This document shows, one piece after another, positions 40,979 through 50,930 of a stretch of 64,000 nt of DNA (within the stretch, counting starts at the first letter, position 1; the number at the start of each line of letters is the position of its first letter). The stretch spans positions 50,472 through 114,471 of the forward strand of contig CAMCZO010000001.1 in the NCBI GenBank assembly GCA_945887955.1, written 5' to 3'. The stretch comes from Chitinophaga pinensis. GTDB taxonomy: Bacteria; Bacteroidota; Bacteroidia; B-17B0; Aurantibacillaceae. The notes beneath the pieces were generated by a model. The model worked only from the letters and a program-made list of their open reading frames with translations, was not told the origin of the DNA and did no database searches. The translations under genes were made by a program, and so were the position numbers.

Positions 40979-42865
40979 GTGGATAAGAATTCGTTAATAG
41001 GTTTAGGCATTATTGCCATTATAATGGGCGGTTGGTTATATATGAGTGGCCCCTCTAAAGAACAGATTGCTCGTAACAATAAAATTAAAGATTCAATAAG
41101 CTTAGTTCAAAAAAAACTTGAAATTATTGAAGCCACAAAAATTGCGGCAGCTGAATCTCAAAAAGATTCTGTTAAATCCACTCCCAATATTGTAATTTCT
41201 GATTCTGCAAAAAAAAATGAAATTGTAAGTCGTTACAAAGACTTTTCTGTTTCTGTAAATGGAACTTTAGAAAACTTTTGCATCGAAAATGAAAATGTAA
41301 AAGTTATCATTTCAAATAAAGGCGCACAAGTTGAACAAGTTGATTTAAAAAAATATCACCGTTCAGGAAAATCAGAAAACTTAACTTTATTTGATAAAGA
41401 TTCTAGCCGTTTTGCTTTAAAATTAAATGCATATAACCAATCAAGTATATTTTTTACAGATGAATTTTATTTTAAAGTAGTAAAAAAAACTGCGTCAAGT
41501 ATTGTTCTTAAACTAGAAACCTCTATACCTGGAAGCTACATAGAATTCTCTTATTCTATTAAACCAGATAAATATATTGTTGATTCAGAAATACGTTTTG
41601 TAGGAATGCAAAATATTATTTCAAATACTGAAGATCAACTTCAAATAACTTGGAGTATGCTATACCCCAGTCAAGAAAAATATATTATTAAAGAAAAAGA
41701 GGCTGCTACAATATATTACAAACAAGAGCTTAATGATCCGGACTACATAAATCCAATGAACGATGAAGAAAAAGAATTAAGCGATGCAGATATAAAATGG
41801 ATTAGCTTTAAACAACAATTTTTTAACTCAACTATTATTGCCGATCGAGTTTTTATAAAAAGTGGAAGTTTTATTAAGCTAGCTCAACGCACAAATTCTG
41901 AAAACTATGTTAAATCTGTAAATAGTGAGTTAGGGATTCCTTTTAATCATAGCCCTAACGAAAAATTTTCTTATAAATTTTACTTTGGTCCCAACGATTA
42001 CAATACATTAAAAGCCTGTGGTAACGAAATGGATAAAATTGTTCCGACTGGCTGGAGTGTGTTTAGTTATATTAATAAATGGTTAGTTATTCCTTTATTT
42101 AATTGGTTTGGTTATTTAAATATGGGTTTAGTAATTTTAATTCTCACGGTTATTTTAAAAATTGTTTTATTACCAATTGCTTATAAAACATATATGAGTG
42201 GGGCAAAAATGAGAGTTTTAAAGCCTGAAACAGATGCCTTAACTGCAAAATTTGAAAAAAATCCTGACCCGATGAAAAAACAACAAGAGCAAATGGCTCT
42301 TTATCGAAAAGCAGGGGCTAATCCGCTTTCGGGATGTTTACCATTATTACTTCAGTTTCCGATATTAATTGCACTTTTTGCTTTTATTCCTGCTTCTATA
42401 GAATTACGTCAAAAGGGTTTTTTATGGGCAGACGATTTAAGCACCTACGATACCATTTTAAATTTTGGAAATCTACCATTTATTAGTTGGGCATATGGAG
42501 ACCACGTAAGTTTATTTGCATTATTGATGTTTGTAAGTACAATTATTTATACCTATTTGAATAGTAGTATGATGCCTCAACAAGGAAGTACACAAATGCC
42601 TGGTATGAAATTTATGATGTATTTTATGCCTGTAATCTTTTTAGCAGTGATGAATAAATATGCTGCTGGATTAAGTTGGTATTACTTTTTGGCTAATATG
42701 TTTACTTTTTTACAAAATTTTATTATTAAAAAAATTGTTAGCGATGCTAAAATTAGATTACAAATAGAAGACAATATGAAAAAACCAGTAAAGGTTTCTA
42801 ATTTTCAAAAAAGATTACAAGAGATGGCAAAACAGAGGCAGCAGCTTCCTGCTAAGAAAAAATAA
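40979..42865 (+). CDS. yidC: Membrane protein insertase YidC
   Basis: MDKNSLIGLGIIAIIMGGWLYM start; GANPLSGCLPLLLQFPILIALFAFIP; GTG start codon. Confidence 0.96.
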   Translation: MDKNSLIGLGIIAIIMGGWLYMSGPSKEQIARNNKIKDSISLVQKKLEIIEATKIAAAESQKDSVKSTPNIVISDSAKKNEIVSRYKDFSVSVNGTLENFCIENENVKVIISNKGAQVEQVDLKKYHRSGKSENLTLFDKDSSRFALKLNAYNQSSIFFTDEFYFKVVKKTASSIVLKLETSIPGSYIEFSYSIKPDKYIVDSEIRFVGMQNIISNTEDQLQITWSMLYPSQEKYIIKEKEAATIYYKQELNDPDYINPMNDEEKELSDADIKWISFKQQFFNSTIIADRVFIKSGSFIKLAQRTNSENYVKSVNSELGIPFNHSPNEKFSYKFYFGPNDYNTLKACGNEMDKIVPTGWSVFSYINKWLVIPLFNWFGYLNMGLVILILTVILKIVLLPIAYKTYMSGAKMRVLKPETDALTAKFEKNPDPMKKQQEQMALYRKAGANPLSGCLPLLLQFPILIALFAFIPASIELRQKGFLWADDLSTYDTILNFGNLPFISWAYGDHVSLFALLMFVSTIIYTYLNSSMMPQQGSTQMPGMKFMMYFMPVIFLAVMNKYAAGLSWYYFLANMFTFLQNFIIKKIVSDAKIRLQIEDNMKKPVKVSNFQKRLQEMAKQRQQLPAKKK

Positions 42866-43819
42866 TTAATTATTTATTTTTTTATTATACCATTCTTCTA
42901 TTTCATATTGATTTAATTCTAGATAGTCTACTTTTCTAAGTACGATTCCGTTATTTAAATAGTAAATTCTTGGTAAACGAAAAGAAGCTAATTTTACAAA
43001 TGTTTTTCCTAAACAAAAGCTATATGGTATATTATCAGCTTTTGTTTCTTCAATAAAATTAGAATAGTCAGATTTTTGACCATTTAAAATAAAGTAAATT
43101 GATATCTGTGGATTATTCTTTTTAATTAATCTGAATTTTTTAGCGGCAATTTTACAATGAGGGCATTTTAAGCTAAGAAAAGCAACTACATGGTTTCCTT
43201 TTCTTATATCAACTTTCGGAATCTCTACTTTTGAAGAATCTTCTGGCTGAAATAATAAATTTAATGCTAATGGATAGTTTACTTTTTCATCTAAATTATT
43301 AGAGGTATAATTATAATCAATAGGGTTAATAATAAAAGGAGTTAAAATTAATGTAACTCCAACAAAACTTAGTAGCAAAGAATTATATTTTATTTTCCAA
43401 CCTTCGTAAATAAAATATACTATAAATAATAATCCAAACATTATCGCATTTTTAATAATTGCCTGAAGAGGTGTCATTTTTAAATGCTCACCAAAACAAC
43501 CACAATTTCCATTATTACCACTAACAAAAATTTGAATAATGAGATAAATAGTGAAAAACGAAAGAAGAATAATCGTAATCGGAATAGTTATTTTTTTAAG
43601 TTGATAATTTAAAATTAACAAACATCCTACAAAAAACTCTAATCCTAAAAATAATCTTGCTATAAATGGAGCAGTATACCAATTAGCAATTCCAAGTTCA
43701 ACAAATGTAAATTCAAAAGTCTCAATTACAGGAAATAATTTAGTATAACCTGAGTAAATAAAAATTGAACCTACAATAATTGAAAGTGTAATTGCAATTA
43801 TGCGTTTTAACATCTTCAT
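42866..43819 (-). CDS. MauE/DoxX-like membrane protein fused to thioredoxin-like domain
   Basis: N-terminal SGYTKLFPVIETFEF...GNCGCFGEHL; C-terminal HVVAFLSLKCPHCKIAAKKF (CPHC). Confidence 0.82.
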   Translation of the reverse strand: MKMLKRIIAITLSIIVGSIFIYSGYTKLFPVIETFEFTFVELGIANWYTAPFIARLFLGLEFFVGCLLILNYQLKKITIPITIILLSFFTIYLIIQIFVSGNNGNCGCFGEHLKMTPLQAIIKNAIMFGLLFIVYFIYEGWKIKYNSLLLSFVGVTLILTPFIINPIDYNYTSNNLDEKVNYPLALNLLFQPEDSSKVEIPKVDIRKGNHVVAFLSLKCPHCKIAAKKFRLIKKNNPQISIYFILNGQKSDYSNFIEETKADNIPYSFCLGKTFVKLASFRLPRIYYLNNGIVLRKVDYLELNQYEIEEWYNKKINN

Positions 43820-43869
43820 TTTTGTTTATTAAGCAAATCTAAAAAAATCTAATTGATATAAAATCACAA

Positions 43870-43905
43870 AAAAACCCTTTATAAATTTAATTTATAAAGG
43901 GTTTA
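43870..43905 (-). terminator. Intrinsic terminator downstream of dnaK
   Basis: Long hairpin AAACCCTTTATAAAT...ATTTATAAAGGGTTT with T-tract on minus strand. Confidence 0.8.
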
Positions 43906-43921
43906 AATTATTAAAAAAAAA

Positions 43922-45829
43922 TTATTTTACTTCTTCAAAATCAACATCTGTTACATTATCTGTATTAGCAGAATTTGGTTTTTGCTCGGCATTATTTTGA
44001 GCAGCATCCTCTTGATTAGGTTTTTCTTGATTGGCTTTATACATATCTTCGCTAGCCGCTGTCCATGCTGCATTAATTGCAGCTAAAGCAGAGTCAATTT
44101 TTGAAATTTCTTTAGAAGCGTGAGCAGCTTTTAATTCAGTTAATGCATTTTCAATAACTACTTTTTTTTCTGCAGGTATTTTATCACCGTATTCTTTTAA
44201 TTGTTTTTCTGTTTGAAAAACCATAGTATCTGCTTCATTTAATTTTTCTACTTCTTCTTTAGCTTTTTTATCAGCATCCGCATTCATTTCAGCCTCACGT
44301 TTCATGCGATCAATTTCTTCTTTGCTCAAACCGCTTTTTGCTTCAATGCGAATGTTATGCGATTTACCAGTCGCTTTATCTTTTGCACTTACATTTAATA
44401 TACCATTAGCATCAATATCTAAAGTAACTTCAATTTGAGGCACACCTCTTTGTGCAGGAGGAATTCCATCTAAATTAAATTCGCCTAACTTTCTATTATC
44501 TTTTGCCATTGGTCGCTCACCTTGATAAACAACAATTTGAACAGAAGGCTGATTATCGGCAGCGGTACTAAAATCTTGTGATTTTTTTGTTGGAATAGTT
44601 GTATTTGATTCTATTAATTTGGTGAATACCCCACCCATTGTTTCAATACCTAAAGATAAAGGCGTAACATCTAATAACAATACATCTTTTACATCGCCAG
44701 ATAATACGCCTCCCTGAATTGCGGCACCTAAGGCTACAACTTCATCTGGATTCACGCTTTTATTTGGTGCTTTACCGAAAAATTTTTCAACTGCTGCTTG
44801 AATGGCTGGAATTCTTGTTGATCCGCCAACTAAAATAATTTCATCAATATCAGAAGTTGATAAACCTGCGTTTTTTAAAGCAGATTTACAGGGTTCGATT
44901 GTACGTTTAATCAAACTATCTGATAATTGTTCGAATTTAGCACGAGTAAGGGTTTTAACTAAGTGCTTTGGTATACCATTTACAGGCATTATATACGGTA
45001 AATTGATTTCGGTACTAGTAGAATTAGATAATTCAACTTTTGCTTTTTCGGCTCCTTCCTTTAATCGTTGCAAAGACATTGGGTCGTGACGCAAATCTAA
45101 ACCTTCTTCTTTTTTAAATTCATCGGCTAACCAATCAATAATTACCTGATCAAAATCATCTCCTCCTAAATGAGTATCTCCATCGGTACTTTTAACTTCA
45201 AATACGCCATCGCCTAGTTCAAGAACAGAAACGTCGTGAGTTCCACCTCCGCAATCGAACACAACAATTTTCATTTCTTTGCCTTTCTTATCCATGCCAT
45301 ATGCAAGAGCTGCAGCTGTAGGCTCATTAATGATTCGTTTCACTTTTAAACCTGCAATTTCACCTGCCTCTTTAGTAGCCTGACGCTGAGAATCGTTAAA
45401 GTAAGCAGGAACAGTAATAACAGCTTCAGTTACTTCGGTTCCTAAATATTCTTCGGCTGTTTTTTTCATTTTTTGTAAAATGATAGCCGAAATTTCTTGA
45501 GGAGTATATTTTCTGTCTTCAATTTGTACACGTGGGCTATTGTTTTCACCTTTCACGATTAAATAAGGAACTTTAGAAATTTCCTTTACAATCTCATCGT
45601 AAGTGTGGCCCATAAAACGTTTAATTGAATAAACTGTTTTTTTAGGATTAGTAATTGATTGTCGTTTTGCTGGATCACCAACCTTACGTTCACCACCTTC
45701 TACAAAAGCAACTACTGAAGGCGTGGTGCGTTTTCCTTCATTATTAGCAATAACCACTGGTTCATTGCCTTCCATAACCGAAACACAACTATTTGTTGTT
45801 CCTAAGTCTATTCCTATTATTTTTCCCAT
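43922..45829 (-). CDS. dnaK: Molecular chaperone DnaK
   Basis: [16 protein letters not shown]; full-length HSP70. Confidence 0.98.
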   Translation of the reverse strand: MGKIIGIDLGTTNSCVSVMEGNEPVVIANNEGKRTTPSVVAFVEGGERKVGDPAKRQSITNPKKTVYSIKRFMGHTYDEIVKEISKVPYLIVKGENNSPRVQIEDRKYTPQEISAIILQKMKKTAEEYLGTEVTEAVITVPAYFNDSQRQATKEAGEIAGLKVKRIINEPTAAALAYGMDKKGKEMKIVVFDCGGGTHDVSVLELGDGVFEVKSTDGDTHLGGDDFDQVIIDWLADEFKKEEGLDLRHDPMSLQRLKEGAEKAKVELSNSTSTEINLPYIMPVNGIPKHLVKTLTRAKFEQLSDSLIKRTIEPCKSALKNAGLSTSDIDEIILVGGSTRIPAIQAAVEKFFGKAPNKSVNPDEVVALGAAIQGGVLSGDVKDVLLLDVTPLSLGIETMGGVFTKLIESNTTIPTKKSQDFSTAADNQPSVQIVVYQGERPMAKDNRKLGEFNLDGIPPAQRGVPQIEVTLDIDANGILNVSAKDKATGKSHNIRIEAKSGLSKEEIDRMKREAEMNADADKKAKEEVEKLNEADTMVFQTEKQLKEYGDKIPAEKKVVIENALTELKAAHASKEISKIDSALAAINAAWTAASEDMYKANQEKPNQEDAAQNNAEQKPNSANTDNVTDVDFEEVK

Positions 45830-45862
45830 TTAATTAAAATATAAAAATTATATTAAACCCAT

Positions 45863-45878
45863 TTCAATTAATATGCCA
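45863..45878 (-). promoter_or_regulatory. Sigma-54-like -24/-12 element TGGCATATTAATTGAA upstream of dnaK
   Basis: GG-N10-GA spacing; compare TGGCAC-N5-TTGCW; about 35 nt before dnaK ATG. Confidence 0.35.
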
Positions 45879-45898
45879 AATGAAAATAGAATTGAATT

Positions 45899-45915
45899 AA
45901 TGACATAGTGTCATT
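45899..45915. repeat. Inverted repeat AATGACA-TAG-TGTCATT upstream of dnaK (possible operator)
   Basis: Perfect 7-bp arms, 3-nt spacer. Confidence 0.6.
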
Positions 45916-45978
45916 TTATGAAGAAGATAATATTAAAAATGGCGTTAAATTAGCCTCTTTACAAGAAATAAAGTCATT

Positions 45979-47064
45979 TTAAGGGCAGCCTTGTCGAGTT
46001 TGGTCTGCATTATAAAAGCGATAATTACATGTAAATGAATTACGCTGAAACTGAGTAATAAAGTCATTAGCCACTCCTTTTGATACAGAACATCTAGATC
46101 TAAAAGTAAAAATTCCAATGGCTCCTTTTCCGGAAAACGGACCATAATTATCATCAAAATTACTATACAAATTATTTGATTGGGCGATATTCAAAGAAGG
46201 TGCTGAAATTTTTAAATAATCAGAATACTCTTGTGTTGCTGAATAAACAAAATACTGAATTTTATAAAGTTTTCTCGGGTAATTTAAATTTAAATTCTTT
46301 TTAGATAAAGCAATACCAAGGGCGCCAAATAAATCACTTCCTCTAAATTCAGAAACTAAAAATGAAAAAGCGCCAATGGTTGTTAGATTAGTTAAGTCTT
46401 TATTGGTAAAAGAATAATCAACAAAGTTTGAGATATTTCCAGAACTAAAATACTCGAGAAAATGAAATCGCATGGCTACTTGAAAAATTTTTCCTTTTTC
46501 TTTATTACATTCTACATTAATTTTAAACAACTTAGTTTGTTCGCTATAATCAATATATTTTAATGGGTCTTCATTAAGGCTGTAAGGATAATAAGGGGGA
46601 GTAAGAGAGCCATTATTCATAGGATTAATACTATCTAATGCATAACTCTTTGCTGTATAGACATTGCCAGTTTTATTGTTTTTTACGGTAAGGGTATAAA
46701 TTCCTGAAGTTGCTAATTTTTGAGAGCAAACATATACTCTTTGGTTTACATTAAAAGCGCCTTCACTTGCAATAATCATCGAATCTCTAAACATAATGTC
46801 ATTTGTGTTAACAGAATGTTTTAAAGAGATTGTTAAATCACCAGGTTGATAATTTATAGAATCTGAAATTTTAGCCATTTGATTTGCATCTCCATCACCT
46901 AAAAAGACTTTATTTACTCTTATTATTTGAATAGTTTCTTGCGGATTTAAAACTGCGTAAATACTTGGGATTTCTTTGTAAGGCGCATTTATTTTTAATT
47001 CATTTTTACATGAAAAAAAAGCAATAATTAATACTAAAAAAAATATGAAATTTATAATTTTCAT
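45979..47064 (-). CDS. DUF4249-like lipoprotein
   Basis: Lipobox IIAFFSCKNE; PSIYAVLNPQETIQIIRVNKVFLGDG...VYTAKSY. Confidence 0.8.
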   Translation of the reverse strand: MKIINFIFFLVLIIAFFSCKNELKINAPYKEIPSIYAVLNPQETIQIIRVNKVFLGDGDANQMAKISDSINYQPGDLTISLKHSVNTNDIMFRDSMIIASEGAFNVNQRVYVCSQKLATSGIYTLTVKNNKTGNVYTAKSYALDSINPMNNGSLTPPYYPYSLNEDPLKYIDYSEQTKLFKINVECNKEKGKIFQVAMRFHFLEYFSSGNISNFVDYSFTNKDLTNLTTIGAFSFLVSEFRGSDLFGALGIALSKKNLNLNYPRKLYKIQYFVYSATQEYSDYLKISAPSLNIAQSNNLYSNFDDNYGPFSGKGAIGIFTFRSRCSVSKGVANDFITQFQRNSFTCNYRFYNADQTRQGCP

Positions 47065-47069
47065 AAATA

Positions 47070-47077
47070 CAAAGATA
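47070..47077 (-). promoter_or_regulatory. Candidate -7 element TATCTTTG upstream of DUF4249 gene
   Basis: TAnnTTTG on minus strand, 5 nt before ATG (47064). Confidence 0.4.
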
Positions 47078-47093
47078 AACCAATTTAGATATT

Positions 47094-48458
47094 TTATATC
47101 TTCTTTAAAATCAAATGTAATTTTTTATATAAATCTCCAAATTCTTTGTATAAATGATTATAAAAACTACGTTCGTGAAATACCGTAATAAAATAACCGC
47201 CTGCATTTTTTACTTCAGTAGCTAATTTTTGCATAGACAAAAGCGCCTCATCAGCAGACTTATTTTGATAAACAGAATAAGCGCCATCCATTGCACAAAA
47301 AGGTACAAATAAAAGAGACTGTTCTTTTTCTTCAACAAAATCATAATAAAAAAAGGGGTTAGAAGTGCCAGCTCTAAAGCCGGGAACAGTAGCAAATCCC
47401 ATTGTAAAATCGGCTAAAACTCCTAGTTTTATTAATAATTTAGGGGTTATATTAATATCAAACCTCAAATAATGCTGTCTAGAAACTATATTTTTTTGAT
47501 TGGAGCTTGTTAAAAAATCTTTAAACTCATTAACCATTAATTCTGGCTGATAAGTTGAATCATAAGAAGGATGAAGCCCAACACTAGCATTTTTATTTTT
47601 AATTAAACTAAACACTTTTTTATATGCACTAGATTTGGGATTAACTGTGCGATCATACTTAGTGTTAGTTTTAAAAAGAAAAAAATAAAATAATGGTATT
47701 TTGTTTTCAGAGCAAAATTCTGAAATAGATTCATAAATATCAAATGGATCTTTTTTGAGATTCATTAAAACCAATAAACGATATTTTAATTGATAAATAT
47801 CAAACTTTAAAACATCTTTAATGCTTGCACCAATGATTCTAAATATATTTTTATTTTTAAACGCATAAAGATTATCAACATCTATAGTACTAATTATTTC
47901 AAATTTCTTATCGGGTATTTGAATAGTTGGGTAAAGATGTTTAAGTTTATTTTTTAGCTCTAAAATCCAATAATCAACAACTGGCTTTAAATGAAAATTA
48001 TACTTAAAAAGTATGCTCGAAGATGCTTCAAATCTGAAATGTTGATCGGGCTCAAAGTTTTGCCATTCTTCATAACGAGATATAAAATAAAAAACGGCAG
48101 AAAATAAATCAAAGCCCAATTCGCCTTTCTTATCTTCAAAAAAATAGATTAAATTATTTTTATAAAAAGGCAGAGGTTTAATTTGAGTAATTTCAGATTC
48201 ATTTAATAAGCCATTTGGTATTATTTGTAAAGATTGATTAATTAATTGTTGAGAATAATTGATTTTAAATCCATTAATAGCTTTAAACTCTTCTATATCA
48301 TTCATTATAGAGAAATTAATTCCTAATACCCGATTAAAAAGAAAGCCCAGTGTATAATTAAGGCGTGTAGTGTTTCTTTCTGAAAATATAAAAATACAAG
48401 TTTGGTTTCCCTGAAGATTAATATTAAAACTATTAAACGGCATTGATTGATTATGCAT
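47094..48458 (-). CDS. Polysaccharide deacetylase-like (DUF7033-type) protein
   Basis: DLFSAVFYFISRYEEW, ISTIDVDNLYAFKNK, VGLHPSYDST, FVPFCAMDGAY. Confidence 0.75.
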   Translation of the reverse strand: MHNQSMPFNSFNINLQGNQTCIFIFSERNTTRLNYTLGFLFNRVLGINFSIMNDIEEFKAINGFKINYSQQLINQSLQIIPNGLLNESEITQIKPLPFYKNNLIYFFEDKKGELGFDLFSAVFYFISRYEEWQNFEPDQHFRFEASSSILFKYNFHLKPVVDYWILELKNKLKHLYPTIQIPDKKFEIISTIDVDNLYAFKNKNIFRIIGASIKDVLKFDIYQLKYRLLVLMNLKKDPFDIYESISEFCSENKIPLFYFFLFKTNTKYDRTVNPKSSAYKKVFSLIKNKNASVGLHPSYDSTYQPELMVNEFKDFLTSSNQKNIVSRQHYLRFDINITPKLLIKLGVLADFTMGFATVPGFRAGTSNPFFYYDFVEEKEQSLLFVPFCAMDGAYSVYQNKSADEALLSMQKLATEVKNAGGYFITVFHERSFYNHLYKEFGDLYKKLHLILKKI

Positions 48459-48502
48459 TTAATAAAATTATTAATTTAGTTTGAAGTACAAAATTGGAAA
48501 GA

Positions 48503-49894
48503 CTACTCTTTTTTATATTTAATAAAACTTAAATTTAATTTAGGTTTTAATGATGATTTATTTACCCCTGCTAAAACAACTCTTTCAGAATAATTATCTC
48601 TTCTATACATTAAATGTTTAACTCCATTTAAATAGTAGTTATAGGAATCATTAATGTTTGAAACTGCTAAAATAAACCCATTGTTTTTTATTTTATTATT
48701 AAAAATAGCTTGAATGTGACGAGCAATATTAAACACATATCGAGAATTTTCCTTGTCATAATAACCATCATATCTACCCGCATCAATAGCTGTTTGGTAA
48801 TCAAAGGGAATTGTATCAATCCCTGATTGATCTATTGGAATTAATACCAAGCAAGGTGGGGCATTATATTTTCCTGAACTTGTAATAAAAGTTGGATCAA
48901 TATTAAAAACAACCTCTGCTCTATTAACAGCTACTTTGAATGAATCAGTATAATTCTTTAAAAACGGAATATTTACTTTGATTTTTGTTGCTCCGAGTCC
49001 TTTTAAAAATAAATTCTCGGCTCCTATAGATGTATCCCCTTCTAATTGTTTAGTTAATAAATATGAGGCGCCTTGATTAGCCTGATATTTAACGGTATTA
49101 AACCTTACCGCTTCAGTTCCTTTAAAACTGAACTTAAAAGAATTAGTATCTGCAGCTGAACCTATTTTATAGCGAAGATAAAATCCAGATAAGTCATGGT
49201 CCATGTCAAACTTAGTAATAATACCTTGGTTACTTATTGGATTAAGATTTGTTCCCTCAGAGGTTATATAAAAACCCTTATGTTTTTTTTGAAAAACATC
49301 ATTGCTTTGTAAATCAACAGTATTTGTAAAAATAGCTTTAGCAAAATCTGAATTTACAGGGATGCGTAAAACTATTTCTTTTCCTAAGGTACTGTAACTT
49401 CCGGTAAAAACAGCAATCAGTTCGTTAATATTATATAGCTTTTTAGTATTTGAATAATATCCTTTAGATGGGATTAAAGTGGAATCTATTGCAAAAACTG
49501 AATAAGTTAAATTACTAGAGGCTTCTCCCAAATAATCATAACTATTATCTTCACGAAAACCTACACGTAAAATAATTTCAGAATATAATAAAGAAGCGGT
49601 GGATCCAAAATTAACATTAGAAGTGGGCATGTTGATATTAAAATATAAGCCTACATCAGTTCTTCCAAAAATAGGATCTTGATTGCTCCCCAGGAACTTA
49701 TAATTACTATTTAATGAAGCAATTGAATCATAAACTAAAGTGTGTGCGTTTATTCTCGATGTATCGCAAAAAGTTGAATTAAGCTCATCTTCAGTTGGCT
49801 GATTATCAGACCCCAATATTCTATTATCTTTTTTACAAAATGAAAAAAAAACTATTAATATAATTAAACAAAATATTCTTTTAATATTATTCAT
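48503..49894 (-). CDS. DUF4270 family lipoprotein
   Basis: Signal/lipobox IVFFSFCKKD; size, composition and position next to GT5/panC genes. Confidence 0.75.
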   Translation of the reverse strand: MNNIKRIFCLIILIVFFSFCKKDNRILGSDNQPTEDELNSTFCDTSRINAHTLVYDSIASLNSNYKFLGSNQDPIFGRTDVGLYFNINMPTSNVNFGSTASLLYSEIILRVGFREDNSYDYLGEASSNLTYSVFAIDSTLIPSKGYYSNTKKLYNINELIAVFTGSYSTLGKEIVLRIPVNSDFAKAIFTNTVDLQSNDVFQKKHKGFYITSEGTNLNPISNQGIITKFDMDHDLSGFYLRYKIGSAADTNSFKFSFKGTEAVRFNTVKYQANQGASYLLTKQLEGDTSIGAENLFLKGLGATKIKVNIPFLKNYTDSFKVAVNRAEVVFNIDPTFITSSGKYNAPPCLVLIPIDQSGIDTIPFDYQTAIDAGRYDGYYDKENSRYVFNIARHIQAIFNNKIKNNGFILAVSNINDSYNYYLNGVKHLMYRRDNYSERVVLAGVNKSSLKPKLNLSFIKYKKE

Positions 49895-49956
49895 TAAATT
49901 TTAATTGATTTTGATTATTTAATTTTAATTCTTTGAAAATTTGATTGAAAAAACTA

Positions 49957-49998
49957 AAAAAAACCCGTTTTAATATGAAATCAAAACGGGGTTTTATT
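49957..49998 (-). terminator. Intrinsic terminator downstream of GT5-like gene
   Basis: CCCGTTTT...AAAACGGG hairpin with flanking A/T tracts. Confidence 0.75.
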
Positions 49999-50010
49999 TT
50001 ATAATGAATA

Positions 50011-50841
50011 TTAACTTAAAACATTAGCTTCTTCTAACATTTCGTCATAAAACAGATTAAAAGCATCCAAATATTCTAATTCATTTTTATAAGTTAAAAA
50101 AGGCTTCCCTGATTTTTTTATAAACTTTTCAATTTCTGGATTTATTTTTTCTGCGCCTTGAATAATTCCATCAGCAAACTCAATAGATTGCTTAATCATA
50201 TTAAGATAACTAGGCTCTTCTGCCAAATGTTTTAGGTCTTTTTTAGTAAAACCATCAAAACTCAGTTTATCTATGAATTTTTTATTCAAATTCTTTGGAA
50301 ATTCATCGTCATATAATGAGACAATGATTTTTGTGTCTGCAAAAAGTGGGTCGTCTGAATAATGCTTTTTAATATAAAGTGGCATTAAAGATGTGAACCA
50401 ACCATGACAATGAATAATATCTGGCTGCCAACCCAATTTTTTTACTGTTTCAGCAACGCCTCTAACAAAAAACATTGCTCGTTCATCATTATCATCAAAG
50501 TATTTACCACTAGTTTTATCAGTTAATGAGGCTTTTCGAATAAAATACTCTTCATTATCAATAAAATAAACTTGCATCCTCGCTGATGGGATACTAGCAA
50601 CTTTAATTATTAATGGGTGATCAACGTCATTTATCACCATATTCATTCCCGAAAGTCTAATTACTTCGTGCAATTGATGGCGACGTTCGTTAATATTTCC
50701 ATACCTTGGCATAAAGGTGCGAATTTCTTTTCCGCGTTCTTGAATACCTTGAGGAAGTTTTCTGGCAATTTTACCTACAAATGTCTCGTCTAAATAAGGT
50801 GTTATATCTTGAGAAACAAAAAGGACTTTGGCTTTCTTCAT
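50011..50841 (-). CDS. Half-length glycogen/starch synthase-like (GT5 N-terminal domain only)
   Basis: AKVLFVSQDITPYLDETFVGKIARKLPQGIQERGKEIRTFMPRYGNI...WQPDIIHCHGWFTSLMPLYIK; ends at 276 aa. Confidence 0.82.
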   Translation of the reverse strand: MKKAKVLFVSQDITPYLDETFVGKIARKLPQGIQERGKEIRTFMPRYGNINERRHQLHEVIRLSGMNMVINDVDHPLIIKVASIPSARMQVYFIDNEEYFIRKASLTDKTSGKYFDDNDERAMFFVRGVAETVKKLGWQPDIIHCHGWFTSLMPLYIKKHYSDDPLFADTKIIVSLYDDEFPKNLNKKFIDKLSFDGFTKKDLKHLAEEPSYLNMIKQSIEFADGIIQGAEKINPEIEKFIKKSGKPFLTYKNELEYLDAFNLFYDEMLEEANVLS

Positions 50842-50870
50842 ACTTTTATAACTCCTTTAAATTTATTATA

Positions 50871-50902
50871 CAAAAGTAATAAAAAATAAACCAATTTTCA
50901 AA
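50871..50902 (-). promoter_or_regulatory. Promoter TTTG-20bp-TACTTTTG for GT5-like gene
   Basis: Minus-strand -33 TTTG (50902-50899) and -7 TACTTTTG (50878-50871), 20-bp spacer. Confidence 0.55.
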
Positions 50903-50930
50903 GTAAATTGTAGCTTTATAATTTGATTTG

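Noticed and set aside
44802-45089. ORF antisense to dnaK (95 aa)
   Set aside because: Lies entirely within dnaK on the opposite strand; no domain, typical shadow ORF.
45945-46157. 70-aa minus-strand ORF overlapping the DUF4249 gene end
   Set aside because: Out-of-frame overlap with the longer lipoprotein gene; low-complexity, no independent signal.
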